Origin: an uncultured Eubacteriales bacterium
GTDB taxonomy: Bacteria; Bacillota; Clostridia; Oscillospirales; Acutalibacteraceae
Assembly: GCA_934454125.1 (NCBI GenBank)
Contig: CAKSFA010000007.1
Location: forward strand, 17,411-81,410
Length of the DNA: 64,000 nt
Direction: 5' to 3'
Within the stretch, counting starts at the first letter, position 1. Every line of letters begins with the position of its first letter. The notes under the pieces were generated by a model. The model saw nothing but the letters and a program-made list of their open reading frames with translations, was not told the DNA's origin and ran no database searches. Below, piece after piece: positions 51,522 through 58,368 of this stretch. The translations under genes and the position numbers were made by a program.

Positions 51522-52232
51522 TCAACTGTGTTTATTGATGATATTTGTTTTTGTTTCACCGCTGCGCAAATCAATAAACCGCACAAATAGCGCCACTTTA
51601 TTGCCAGCATTTAAGCTTGTCCAAAGCGTTTGTGTCAGCGTATTCAGGTCATTTTCTACTGTAACAGCAAGTGGTTCTCCTACAAACGATGGGATTGGAT
51701 TGCCGTCATAGCGATAAGTATGAATTAAATGCCCTTGACCATTTACTGGTTGCGGATATTCATAAAAATAGCGCAAAACACTCTCGGGATTACCATGATT
51801 ACTTTTTAAAATAGAAAGTCGGTACTGCAAGCCGTTTTGTATGGTTAGCACCCCTGAAATACGAGGTGTAAAGTTTGGTGCATCTGGCTCAAAAGTACGT
51901 GTGCGCAAGGCTTCTGCAAAGCTCTTGCCCTGATTTAACCCATTATAGATCGTATCAGTCTGATCTCCGTTTGTAACAATGGTATGCGTACCTAACACAC
52001 GTACTGGCGCATAAATAATCAACGACGGATCTGTCAGCTTACTTTCATCAAATGCTTGTGTGCGAATACCTTGTCCATCTTCTACGAACACACGGTTGCG
52101 GCTATTTTCGCTTCTACCCATAATAAAATATGCCACAACACCGTGCTTTCCGTCCGGTGTTTTTCCCAGTAAAATTCCACGCCCGGGATACGTATTGTTT
52201 TGCAGTACTGCCGCTAAATTGTTCAGCTCCAT
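51522..52232 (-). CDS. purO: PurO-type IMP cyclohydrolase
   Basis: Closes the ring of FAICAR to give IMP, the last step of the pathway. The 236-residue protein resembles the archaeal PurO (IMP_cyclohyd) family, which has an Ntn-hydrolase-like alpha-beta-beta-alpha fold unrelated to the PurH N-terminal domain. Recognisable segments are YPGRGILLGKTPDGKHGVVAYFIMGRSENSRNR near the N-terminus, TNGDQTDTIY near residue 90, and FEPDAPNFTPRISG near residue 115. The start is ATG 52230-52232, seven bases after AGGAG. It sits between purN and the stand-alone AICAR transformylase with gaps of about 10 bases, which strongly supports the assignment. Confidence 0.9.
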   Translation of the reverse strand: MELNNLAAVLQNNTYPGRGILLGKTPDGKHGVVAYFIMGRSENSRNRVFVEDGQGIRTQAFDESKLTDPSLIIYAPVRVLGTHTIVTNGDQTDTIYNGLNQGKSFAEALRTRTFEPDAPNFTPRISGVLTIQNGLQYRLSILKSNHGNPESVLRYFYEYPQPVNGQGHLIHTYRYDGNPIPSFVGEPLAVTVENDLNTLTQTLWTSLNAGNKVALFVRFIDLRSGETKTNIINKHS

Positions 52233-52242
52233 ATCCAATCTC

Positions 52243-52869
52243 CTATTCGGCTATTTCTACGGTATTACCTGTAATTTTTAGTTTATGCATGCAAAACAAC
52301 GCCACCGCTTGTGGCAGAATTTTCCATTCTGCCTGCTCCATAACGCGTTTTTGCAGTGTTTCTGGGGTATCATTCGCTTGAACTAGCACGGTTTTTTGCA
52401 AGATAATCGGCCCACCATCGCAGATTTCATTGACAAAATGCACGGTTGCACCGGTAACCTTTACTCCGCGTTCTAAAGCGGATTGGTGTACACGTAGGCC
52501 GTAATAACCCTCACCGCAAAAAGCAGGTATGAGTGAAGGGTGAATGTTCATGATACGACCAGGATATGCCGCGATGACGCGGTTGCTGATGATCGTCATA
52601 AAGCCTGCTAACACCACCAAATCAATGCGATTATGAGCTAATAATTCTATCAGAGCATCATCGTAATTATCTTGTGTTTTATAGGTTTTGCGCTGTAGGA
52701 CGGCTGTTTGCAGTCCAGCCTGTTCAGCGCGCTGTAATGCAAAGGCGTCCGGACGGCTTGCAATGACCAGCGAAAGCTTGCCATTCTGCAATTCTCCACG
52801 ATTTTGAGCATTGATTAATGCCTGCAAATTGGTACCTCCACCAGAAACCAAAACCGCAATATTTAACAT
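52243..52869 (-). CDS. purN: Phosphoribosylglycinamide formyltransferase
   Basis: The folate-dependent GAR transformylase, third step of purine synthesis. The 208-residue protein shows the N-terminal VLVSGGGTNLQALI loop, the LVVLAGFMTI segment near residue 85, the catalytic NIHPSLIPAF near residue 108 (Asn and His), GATVHFVNE with its Asp-containing follow-up DGGPII near residue 140, and a C-terminal helix. The C-terminus (PQAVALFCMHKLKITGN) is normal. It overlaps the purM stop by seven bases. Its co-substrate 10-formyl-THF can come from FolD, encoded at 20-21 kb. Confidence 0.96.
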   Translation of the reverse strand: MLNIAVLVSGGGTNLQALINAQNRGELQNGKLSLVIASRPDAFALQRAEQAGLQTAVLQRKTYKTQDNYDDALIELLAHNRIDLVVLAGFMTIISNRVIAAYPGRIMNIHPSLIPAFCGEGYYGLRVHQSALERGVKVTGATVHFVNEICDGGPIILQKTVLVQANDTPETLQKRVMEQAEWKILPQAVALFCMHKLKITGNTVEIAE

Positions 52870-53897
52870 AGCACTACACCCTCTGCTCCCTGCTCGACTG
52901 TACCGATGATATAAACTTGTTCGTTTTGCTTTGAAAGGTGCTCAAACGCAGCTGCTGCCTGGGTTTGCGGCACTACCACACACATGCCGATGCCCATATT
53001 GAACGTGCTGTACATATCTTGTTCGGAGATGTGACCGGTGGTTTGAATTAGGTTGAAAATAGGTAAGGTGGGAAATTTGTTCGTGTCTATTTTTGCGGTG
53101 TAGCCCGGCTTCATCATGCGGGGGATGTTTTCGTAAAAACCACCGCCGGTGATGTGTGAGACTGCTTTTACCGTGCAGACCTCCATCAGGGAGAGCAGCG
53201 GGCGCACATAGATTTTGGTCGGTGTGAGCAGTGCCTCACCCAGCGTACAACCAAGCGTATCGTAATACGTTTGCAGGTTGTCAGCATCGACATCGAACAC
53301 CTTGCGTACCAACGAAAAACCGTTAGAATGCACGCCCGAAGAGGCAATGCCGATGATGACATCGCCTGCTTCCATCGTTGAGCCGTCGATTAGACGGTCG
53401 CGGTCGGCAAGACCAACGCAAAAACCGGCCAGATCATATTCTTCAGGCGGATAAAAACCAGGCATCTCCGCCGTTTCTCCGCCAATCAGGGCGCAGCCGG
53501 CCTGCACGCAGCCCTCTGCAACGCCGGCAACAATCTGCTCGATTTTCTCCGGATAATTCTTGCCCACGGCGAGATAATCCAGGAAAAATAACGGCTGTGC
53601 ACCGCTGCAGATCACGTCATTGACACACATCGCTACGCAGTCGATGCCGATGGTATCATGCTTGTCCATCAAGAAAGCAAGGCGTAGCTTGGTGCCTACG
53701 CCGTCTGTTCCAGAGACCAAAACGGGCGATTTTACACCGGTGAGATCGGGGGCAAACAAGCCGCCGAAGCTACCCAGATCTGAAATGACACCCGGAATTT
53801 GGGTGCGGGCAACGTGGCGCTTCATCAGCTCGACCGCTTTGTAGCCTGCTGTTACGTCAACACCAGCAGCCTTATAGCTTTCACTAAAATTTTTCAT
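52863..53897 (-). CDS. purM: Phosphoribosylformylglycinamidine cyclo-ligase (AIR synthetase)
   Basis: PurM closes FGAM to AIR with ATP, the fifth step. The 344-residue protein shows the N-terminal SYKAAGVDVTAGYKAVELMK, the SGTDGVGTKL ATP/metal motif near residue 62, IGIDCVAMCVNDV near residue 83, ALIGGETAEMPGFY near residue 137, and ASSGVHSNGFSLVR near residue 190, followed by the HITGGGF.ENIPRM segment. All are family signatures. It lies 20 bases after purE and overlaps purN. PurL/PurQ/PurS, which make its substrate, are not in this window. Confidence 0.97.
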   Translation of the reverse strand: MKNFSESYKAAGVDVTAGYKAVELMKRHVARTQIPGVISDLGSFGGLFAPDLTGVKSPVLVSGTDGVGTKLRLAFLMDKHDTIGIDCVAMCVNDVICSGAQPLFFLDYLAVGKNYPEKIEQIVAGVAEGCVQAGCALIGGETAEMPGFYPPEEYDLAGFCVGLADRDRLIDGSTMEAGDVIIGIASSGVHSNGFSLVRKVFDVDADNLQTYYDTLGCTLGEALLTPTKIYVRPLLSLMEVCTVKAVSHITGGGFYENIPRMMKPGYTAKIDTNKFPTLPIFNLIQTTGHISEQDMYSTFNMGIGMCVVVPQTQAAAAFEHLSKQNEQVYIIGTVEQGAEGVVLC

Positions 53898-53917
53898 TTT
53901 GTTCTCCTAAATTTGAT

Positions 53918-54418
53918 TTATAATGTTTTGAGCTTTTCTTGCAGCGCTTCGTCTTTTTTCTGCACCGCTTGTGCCATTTCTGTTTTCATTTTCAGCAGCT
54001 TTTTCGCCAGTGTGTCGTCGGAAATAGCAAGCATTTGTGCTGCTAAAATGGCCGCGTTTTGGGCACCGTCGATTGCAACCGTTGCTACGGGCACTCCGGA
54101 AGGCATTTGGACGGTGGAGAGCAGTGCATCCAGGCCATCTAACGTGGAGGATTTGATGGGAATGCCGATGACCGGCAGTGTGGTGTGCGCAGCCAGGACG
54201 CCTGCCAGATGTGCAGCCTTACCGGCAGCGGCAATGATGACGCCGAACCCCGCTTCTTTTGCTGTTGCTGCGAATTCCACAGCCTGTGCCGGTGTGCGGT
54301 GAGCAGACATGATTTTGACCTCAACCGGAATGGAAAAATCGCGCAGTTGTTGGATGGCCAGCGTTACGGTAGGCAGATCGCTGTCGCTACCCATGATGAT
54401 TGCAATTTTTTTGGACAT
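53918..54418 (-). CDS. purE: N5-carboxyaminoimidazole ribonucleotide mutase / AIR carboxylase
   Basis: PurE carries out the carboxylation step AIR to CAIR (class II) or rearranges N5-CAIR (class I). The 166-residue protein shows MGSDSDLPTV at residues 9-18, the SAHRTP motif near residue 38, the AGKAAHLAGVLAAHT segment near residue 66 and PSGVPVATVAIDGAQNAAILAAQ near residue 105. No purK is adjacent, so the class cannot be settled. It is the first gene of the second purine operon, about 155 bases downstream of the promoter start, with AAGAGGT before the ATG. Confidence 0.95.
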   Translation of the reverse strand: MSKKIAIIMGSDSDLPTVTLAIQQLRDFSIPVEVKIMSAHRTPAQAVEFAATAKEAGFGVIIAAAGKAAHLAGVLAAHTTLPVIGIPIKSSTLDGLDALLSTVQMPSGVPVATVAIDGAQNAAILAAQMLAISDDTLAKKLLKMKTEMAQAVQKKDEALQEKLKTL

Positions 54419-54424
54419 TTTTGA

Positions 54425-54575
54425 TGATACCTCTTTTTGTAGTTTGATTTGATCGGTGCAAATTTAGACATGAGACCTCTGCCCTGTTTTGCACAGAGAA
54501 ATGGTGATCAAACGGCGCAGTTGCGCCATTTGGGGCAGATTTTCATGCTGGGTTGGAAAAACTTGTTCGGTTCTG
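54425..54575 (-). ncRNA. Structured leader of the purE operon (candidate regulatory RNA)
   Basis: Between the promoter and purE, the minus-strand RNA can fold as nested stems. These are CTGCCC (54533-54538) with GGGCAG (54479-54484), AAATGG (54526-54531) with CCATTT (54499-54504), and an inner GGCGC/GCGCC hairpin (54523-54527 with 54514-54518); the middle and inner stems share two bases and cannot be complete together. An alternative hairpin, CTCTG (54494-54498) with CAGAG (about 54477-54481), would break the outer stem. I do not see the conserved core of the purine riboswitch. Confidence 0.4.
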
Positions 54576-54580
54576 TTTCT

Positions 54581-54609
54581 ATTGTATTGTATTTGGTTTA
54601 TAATTTCAA
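54581..54609 (-). promoter_or_regulatory. Sigma-A-type promoter of the purE operon
   Basis: On the minus strand, TTGAAA (54604-54609), a 17-base spacer and TACAAT (54581-54586). Confidence 0.7.
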
Positions 54610-54945
54610 TAGTGCGTTGTGGAACACAATTTTTTTATAGAAGTTGTATGAATTTCATGTCTTAATTGTTAAGGTTTTGGTTAAGTTGTTGCTATCGCTA
54701 TAATAGTGATAAAAATCTGCGAAATGGCCAAATATTTCTTGATTTCCGTAGATTTATTTGGCTTTATTTTATAAAAACAGGCTTTGTTATTAAACACAAT
54801 TGAAGTATTTTTGTGATTTTGAACATAATTTTATATATGACCAAAAAGTGGCGTTTTGCGACCGGAACGTGCCACTTGGCGACCAGAAACGCACTGTTTT
54901 TACAGTTTGTTCACAAAAAATGATGTGAGATGCGAAAAAAGTAAA
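54610..54945. other. AT-rich region between purE promoter and groEL terminator
   Basis: No gene supported. It holds a plus-strand promoter-like pair (TTGGTT 54677-54682, TATAAT 54699-54704, 16-base spacer), an imperfect dyad over that TATAAT, and the 21-bp array at 54838-54885. A plus-strand transcript from here would run into the 54946-54977 hairpin. Confidence 0.5.
54838..54885 (-). repeat. 21-bp tandem repeat array, copy 3 (two units plus a partial)
   Basis: On the minus strand the units at 54865-54885 and 54844-54864, and a partial at 54838-54843, follow the family pattern (T/C)GGTCGC, one variable base, AA, a GGCAC or GCCAC core, and TTTT or GTTC. It lies 100-150 bases beyond the groEL stop. 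Confidence 0.85.
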
Positions 54946-54977
54946 AAGAAAAACCCAGGCAGGTTGCCCGGGTTTTT
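54946..54977. terminator. Intrinsic terminator of groESL
   Basis: AACCCAGGCA pairs with TGCCCGGGTT (one wobble on the minus strand) around a three-base loop. A T-rich run follows on the minus strand, and TTTTTT on the plus strand. Confidence 0.8.
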
Positions 54978-54985
54978 TATTTGGT

Positions 54986-56620
54986 TTAATACATGCCACC
55001 CATGCCGGGATCCATCGGCATTGCCGGTGCTGCAGCAGCAGGTTCTTTTTTGTCAGCGACGAGGGACTCTGTGGTGAGCACCATCGCTGCGATAGAGGCT
55101 GCGTTTTGCAGTGCCGAACGCGTGACCTTGGTTGGGTCTACGATGCCGGCGGAAATCATGTCGGTATACGTTTCTTTGAGTGCATCGAAGCCGTAACCGA
55201 CCTTATTGGCCGATTTGATGGCAGAGACGATGACAGAACCTTCAAGACCTGCATTGGCTGCGATTTGGCGAACTGGCTCTTCGAGCGCTTTGAGCACGAT
55301 TTGTACGCCGGTTTTTTCATCGCCCTGAGCGGTTTCTGCCAATTTGGCTACGGCTGGGATTGCATTCATCAGCGCGGTGCCGCCGCCTGCAACGATGCCC
55401 TCTTCTACCGCTGCTTTGGTTGCGGAAAGTGCATCTTCAATGCGGAGCTTTTTCTCTTTCATTTCGACCTCGGTGGCTGCACCGACTTTGATGACAGCTA
55501 CGCCGCCGGCCAGCTTTGCAAGACGCTCTTGCAGTTTTTCGCGGTCGTACTCGGAGGTGGTTGTTTCAAGCTGGGCGCGGATTTGGTTGACGCGCGCTTT
55601 GATCTCGCCGGAATCGCCTGCGCCGTCAACAATGATGGTGTTGTCTTTGTCAACTTTGATTTGACGGGCGCGGCCGAGTTGATCGACGGTGGTCTCTTTG
55701 AGCTCGAGACCCAGCTCTTCTGTGATGACCTGGCCGCCGGTGAGGATTGCGATGTCGCGCAGCATTTCTTTGCGGCGGTCACCAAAGCCGGGGGCTTTGA
55801 CTGCAACGCAGGTGAAGGTGCCGCGCAACTTGTTCAGAATGAGCGTGGTGAGCGCTTCGCCCTCGACATCTTCTGCGATGATGAGCAATTTTTTGCCAGA
55901 CTGAACGATTTGCTCCAGAATCGGCAGAATCTCTTGAATGTTGGAGATTTTTTTGTCGGTGATCAGGATATAGGCATCCTCCAGCTCAGCTGTCATTTTG
56001 TCGGCATCGGTGACCATATAAGGTGTAACGTAGCCGCGGTCGAACATCATGCCCTCAACCACCTCGGAATACGTTTCGGCAGTTTTGGACTCTTCGACTG
56101 TGATGACACCGTCTGCAGTGACTTTATCCATTGCCTCGGAAATGAGCTTGCCGATGAATTCGTCTGCTGCAGAAATCGTAGCAACGCGGGCAATGTCTTC
56201 AGAGCCGTTGACTTTTTTGGAATTTTCAGTCAGCGTATTGACGGCTGTGTTGACTGCATTTTGGATGCCTTTTTTGAGAATCATGGGATTGGCACCAGCG
56301 GTGACGTTTTTCATACCCTCGCGGATGAGTGCCTGTGCCAACAGGGTGGCTGTGGTGGTGCCGTCGCCTGCAACGTCGTTGGTTTTGATGGAAACCTCTT
56401 TGACAAGCTGTGCGCCCATATTTTCAAATGCATCGTCCAGCTCGACCTCTTTGGCGATTGTGACACCATCGTTGGTGACCAGCGGAGCGCCGAATTTTTT
56501 ATCGAGTACGACGTTGCAGCCCTTGGGGCCCAGCGTGATTTTGACGGTATCGGCCAATTGATTGATGCCGTTCATCAGGGCTTTTCTTGCCTCTTCGCCG
56601 TAAATGATTTCTTTTGCCAT
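54986..56620 (-). CDS. groEL: 60 kDa chaperonin GroEL
   Basis: The ring-forming ATP-dependent chaperonin that folds proteins with GroES. The 544-residue length is standard. Signatures include MAKEIIYGEEARKALMNGIN, TLGPKGCNVVLDKKFGAP, the nucleotide-binding GDGTTTATLLAQ near residue 86, the AVKAPGFGDRRKEML apical segment near residue 275, the AAVEEGIVAGGG signature near residue 404, and the flexible Gly/Met-rich tail GMGGMY. It follows groES by about 63 bases, under CIRCE control, and is closed by an intrinsic terminator. A 21-bp array lies beyond it. Confidence 0.98.
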   Translation of the reverse strand: MAKEIIYGEEARKALMNGINQLADTVKITLGPKGCNVVLDKKFGAPLVTNDGVTIAKEVELDDAFENMGAQLVKEVSIKTNDVAGDGTTTATLLAQALIREGMKNVTAGANPMILKKGIQNAVNTAVNTLTENSKKVNGSEDIARVATISAADEFIGKLISEAMDKVTADGVITVEESKTAETYSEVVEGMMFDRGYVTPYMVTDADKMTAELEDAYILITDKKISNIQEILPILEQIVQSGKKLLIIAEDVEGEALTTLILNKLRGTFTCVAVKAPGFGDRRKEMLRDIAILTGGQVITEELGLELKETTVDQLGRARQIKVDKDNTIIVDGAGDSGEIKARVNQIRAQLETTTSEYDREKLQERLAKLAGGVAVIKVGAATEVEMKEKKLRIEDALSATKAAVEEGIVAGGGTALMNAIPAVAKLAETAQGDEKTGVQIVLKALEEPVRQIAANAGLEGSVIVSAIKSANKVGYGFDALKETYTDMISAGIVDPTKVTRSALQNAASIAAMVLTTESLVADKKEPAAAAPAMPMDPGMGGMY

Positions 56621-56683
56621 GGATGATTCCTCCTAAAGATGATACTCTATTTACATAAAATGATGCGCGCGGGTGCGCGGAAA

Positions 56684-56968
56684 TTACTCTACAATTGCCA
56701 GAATATCGCTTTGGCGAACGATGATGTATTCTTCGCCGTCTACCTTGACTTCAGTGCCGGCATATTTGCTGGCGATGACTTTATCGCCAGCTTTGAGGTG
56801 CATCTGAACCTCTTTGCCGTCTACAACGCCGCCGGGGCCGACTGCGATCACTTCTGCTACCTGGGGCTTTTCTTGCGAAGCACCGGCAAGCACGATGCCG
56901 CTTTGGGTCGTCTCTTGCGCCTGCGTCATTTTGATGAGCACTCTGTCTGAAAGTGGTTTGATCTTCAT
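56684..56968 (-). CDS. groES: 10 kDa co-chaperonin GroES
   Basis: The lid of the GroEL chamber. The 94-residue protein starts at ATG 56966-56968, eight bases after AAGGAGG, giving MKIKPLSDRVLIK. The mobile loop (TTQSGIVLAG, about 18-27) and the VIAVGPGGV..GKEVQMHLKAGDKVIASKYAGTEVKVDGEEY roof/core segments are all in place. Sixteen upstream in-frame codons cover the leader and part of the CIRCE site and are not coding. It is the first gene of groES-groEL. Confidence 0.97.
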   Translation of the reverse strand: MKIKPLSDRVLIKMTQAQETTQSGIVLAGASQEKPQVAEVIAVGPGGVVDGKEVQMHLKAGDKVIASKYAGTEVKVDGEEYIIVRQSDILAIVE

Positions 56969-57009
56969 AAATCGTTCCTCCTTGAAGTCAATGCGGAAAT
57001 TACATTGTT

Positions 57010-57036
57010 TTAGCACTCGTTTGACAGGAGTGCTAA
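57010..57036. promoter_or_regulatory. CIRCE element (HrcA operator)
   Basis: Perfect TTAGCACTC (57010-57018), nine-base spacer, GAGTGCTAA (57028-57036), lying between the groES promoter and start codon. HrcA repression of groESL is the known mechanism; hrcA itself is not in the window. Confidence 0.97.
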
Positions 57037-57040
57037 CGTT

Positions 57041-57069
57041 ATTGTAACTGCTTTTTTTGGAAAATGCAA
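57041..57069 (-). promoter_or_regulatory. Sigma-A-type promoter of groESL
   Basis: On the minus strand, TTGCAT (57064-57069), a 17-base spacer and TACAAT (57041-57046), immediately upstream of CIRCE. Confidence 0.85.
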
Positions 57070-57169
57070 GGGGATTTTGAGGGGAATTGGAAATTTCATA
57101 AATTATTTACAAATTGGAAGGAAAAACCAGGTGCAAACGGCAAAATTTTCTCAATAAGCACGGGCAGTA

Positions 57170-57198
57170 TTGCAATACGCAGGCTGTTTGATTATAAT
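57170..57198 (+). promoter_or_regulatory. Sigma-A-type promoter of the small zinc-ribbon gene
   Basis: TTGCAA (57170-57175), a 17-base spacer and a perfect TATAAT (57193-57198). Confidence 0.75.
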
Positions 57199-57235
57199 GG
57201 CAATTAGAGTAATAAGGAAAGGAAGGAACAGCCGG

Positions 57236-57418
57236 ATGATTAACCCACCAGAATTCACCCCGAAAAGCTGCCCTGTTTGCGGCGGACGGGCTATGAACGC
57301 ATTTAAGGACCGTGAGCATTTTACGGAATTTGAAATGGTTTGCTGGGACTGCGGCAAACATCACTTTTTTAAAATGGCAGAGGACGGCAAGCAGTTTGTG
57401 CAGGTAGAAAAGCTGTAA
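57236..57418 (+). CDS. Small zinc-ribbon protein
   Basis: A 60-residue protein with two CxxC pairs, SCPVCGGR (near residue 11) and VCWDCGKH (near residue 38), enough for one zinc ribbon, in a compact soluble domain ending FVQVEKL. The start is ATG 57236-57238 after the purine-rich GGAAAGGAAGG. Longer in-frame reading upstream covers the promoter and is rejected. Promoter and terminator flank it, so it is probably a real monocistronic gene. Zinc ribbons of this size often bind nucleic acid or protein, but the role here is unknown. Confidence 0.72.
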   Translation: MINPPEFTPKSCPVCGGRAMNAFKDREHFTEFEMVCWDCGKHHFFKMAEDGKQFVQVEKL

Positions 57419-57420
57419 AC

Positions 57421-57456
57421 AAAAAACGGCGGCGTGAAAAAACGCTGCTGTTTTTG
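57421..57456. terminator. Terminator between the zinc-ribbon and MerR genes
   Basis: CGGCGGCGT pairs with ACGCTGCTG (G-U pairs) around GAAAAA, with A- and T-runs on the two sides. Confidence 0.7.
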
Positions 57457-57459
57457 TTT

Positions 57460-58281
57460 TTACCGTATGGAAACGGAAACTTTGGTTAAAAGTTGGTCGG
57501 AGCTGGAGACGACCAGTTCATCGAGAAGACCTTCTTCAAAGGCGTAATCGCCCAAGGTGATGTTGTGTTTTTTTGCAAAGGCAAGGATCTTTTGATACGT
57601 TTGACTTAGCAGGCTGTAAGGTCCGCGGTGGTAAGCGATGAGGTATTGACCGGCGGGTTTTTCGAGAAAGTCCATGCCGGAAACGCAGGTATCGGTGTGT
57701 GTGATAAAGTGCGTGTAGTGGTTATAATTGCCCTGCAAAATGGCCGAGACAGGTAAAATGGTGCCGTCGGTATAGCCGATGTTCAGACCGTTTTCCATGC
57801 AGCGGCGGACGTGCTCTGTCCAGGCCTGTGAGAAGGCGTGGCGGGAAGCGCCCTGCGACAGCGCTGTGACCGCAAGGCAGGAAGCCGTCTGTTGCTCGAC
57901 GGTGATTTGATTGGTGGAAACCCGCAGGGCAGCGTTTGTCTGGGCAATTTTGCTTTGCAGAAACCGGCGCGTTGCTTTGCGTTTTTTGATCTCTTGCCGT
58001 AATTTGCGGTCTTGATTTTCGAACAGAGCCAGCATGTTTTCTGGCGTGCGGTTTTGCATATAGGTTTTAATCTCTTTGAGTGGCATGCCGATTTCGCGCA
58101 GGGCAAGAATGGCGGTTAAAACGTCGTATTGCCGGTAAGAATAGTAACGGTAACCGTTTGGAGCAACACATTCGGGTGAGAACAAACCGATTTCATCGTA
58201 AAAAAGCAACGTTTTTTTGGGAATACCGCACAATTTTGCAAACGTGCCGGATGGGATTTTATCGCGAAACTGACTGTTCAT
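57460..58281 (-). CDS. MerR-family transcriptional regulator with effector-binding domain
   Basis: A 273-residue regulator. The N-terminal MerR winged helix (about residues 9-80) reads GTFAKLCGIPKKTLLFYDEIGLFSPE...NGYRYYSYRQYDVL..ILALREIGMPLKEI. A linker coiled coil (about 85-120) follows, then a GyrI/BmrR-like effector domain with the FLEKPAGQYLIAYHRGPY segment near residue 205, a hallmark of multidrug-sensing members such as BltR/BmrR. GAGG precedes the ATG. It is divergent from the MATE exporter gene, and the shared gap holds a promoter with a 19-base spacer, so control of that exporter is very likely. Confidence 0.9.
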   Translation of the reverse strand: MNSQFRDKIPSGTFAKLCGIPKKTLLFYDEIGLFSPECVAPNGYRYYSYRQYDVLTAILALREIGMPLKEIKTYMQNRTPENMLALFENQDRKLRQEIKKRKATRRFLQSKIAQTNAALRVSTNQITVEQQTASCLAVTALSQGASRHAFSQAWTEHVRRCMENGLNIGYTDGTILPVSAILQGNYNHYTHFITHTDTCVSGMDFLEKPAGQYLIAYHRGPYSLLSQTYQKILAFAKKHNITLGDYAFEEGLLDELVVSSSDQLLTKVSVSIR

Positions 58282-58292
58282 AAAAAAACCTC

Positions 58293-58323
58293 TTGACTAT
58301 CCAGTTACTGTATCCCTTATGAT
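58293..58323 (+). promoter_or_regulatory. MerR-type promoter/operator of the MATE gene
   Basis: TTGACT (58293-58298) and TATGAT (58318-58323) are separated by 19 bases, the over-long spacer typical of MerR-activated promoters. The spacer holds the dyad ATCCAGT-T-ACTGTAT (one mismatch). Confidence 0.72.
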
Positions 58324-58368
58324 AGAGCATAGTTGTAAATTTGTCAAGCAATTCAGGAGGTAAGATTC

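Noticed and set aside
54419..54985. Replication origin in the purE-groEL gap
   Set aside because: AT-rich and near the skew change, but no cluster of DnaA boxes and no dnaA/dnaN nearby. Kept only as a possibility under the skew finding.
55106..56626. Open frame of 506 codons on the plus strand opposite groEL
   Set aside because: It is an exact antisense shadow of groEL, with no ribosome binding site and a composition dominated by Cys/Phe/Asp from the complementary codons. groEL itself is certain.
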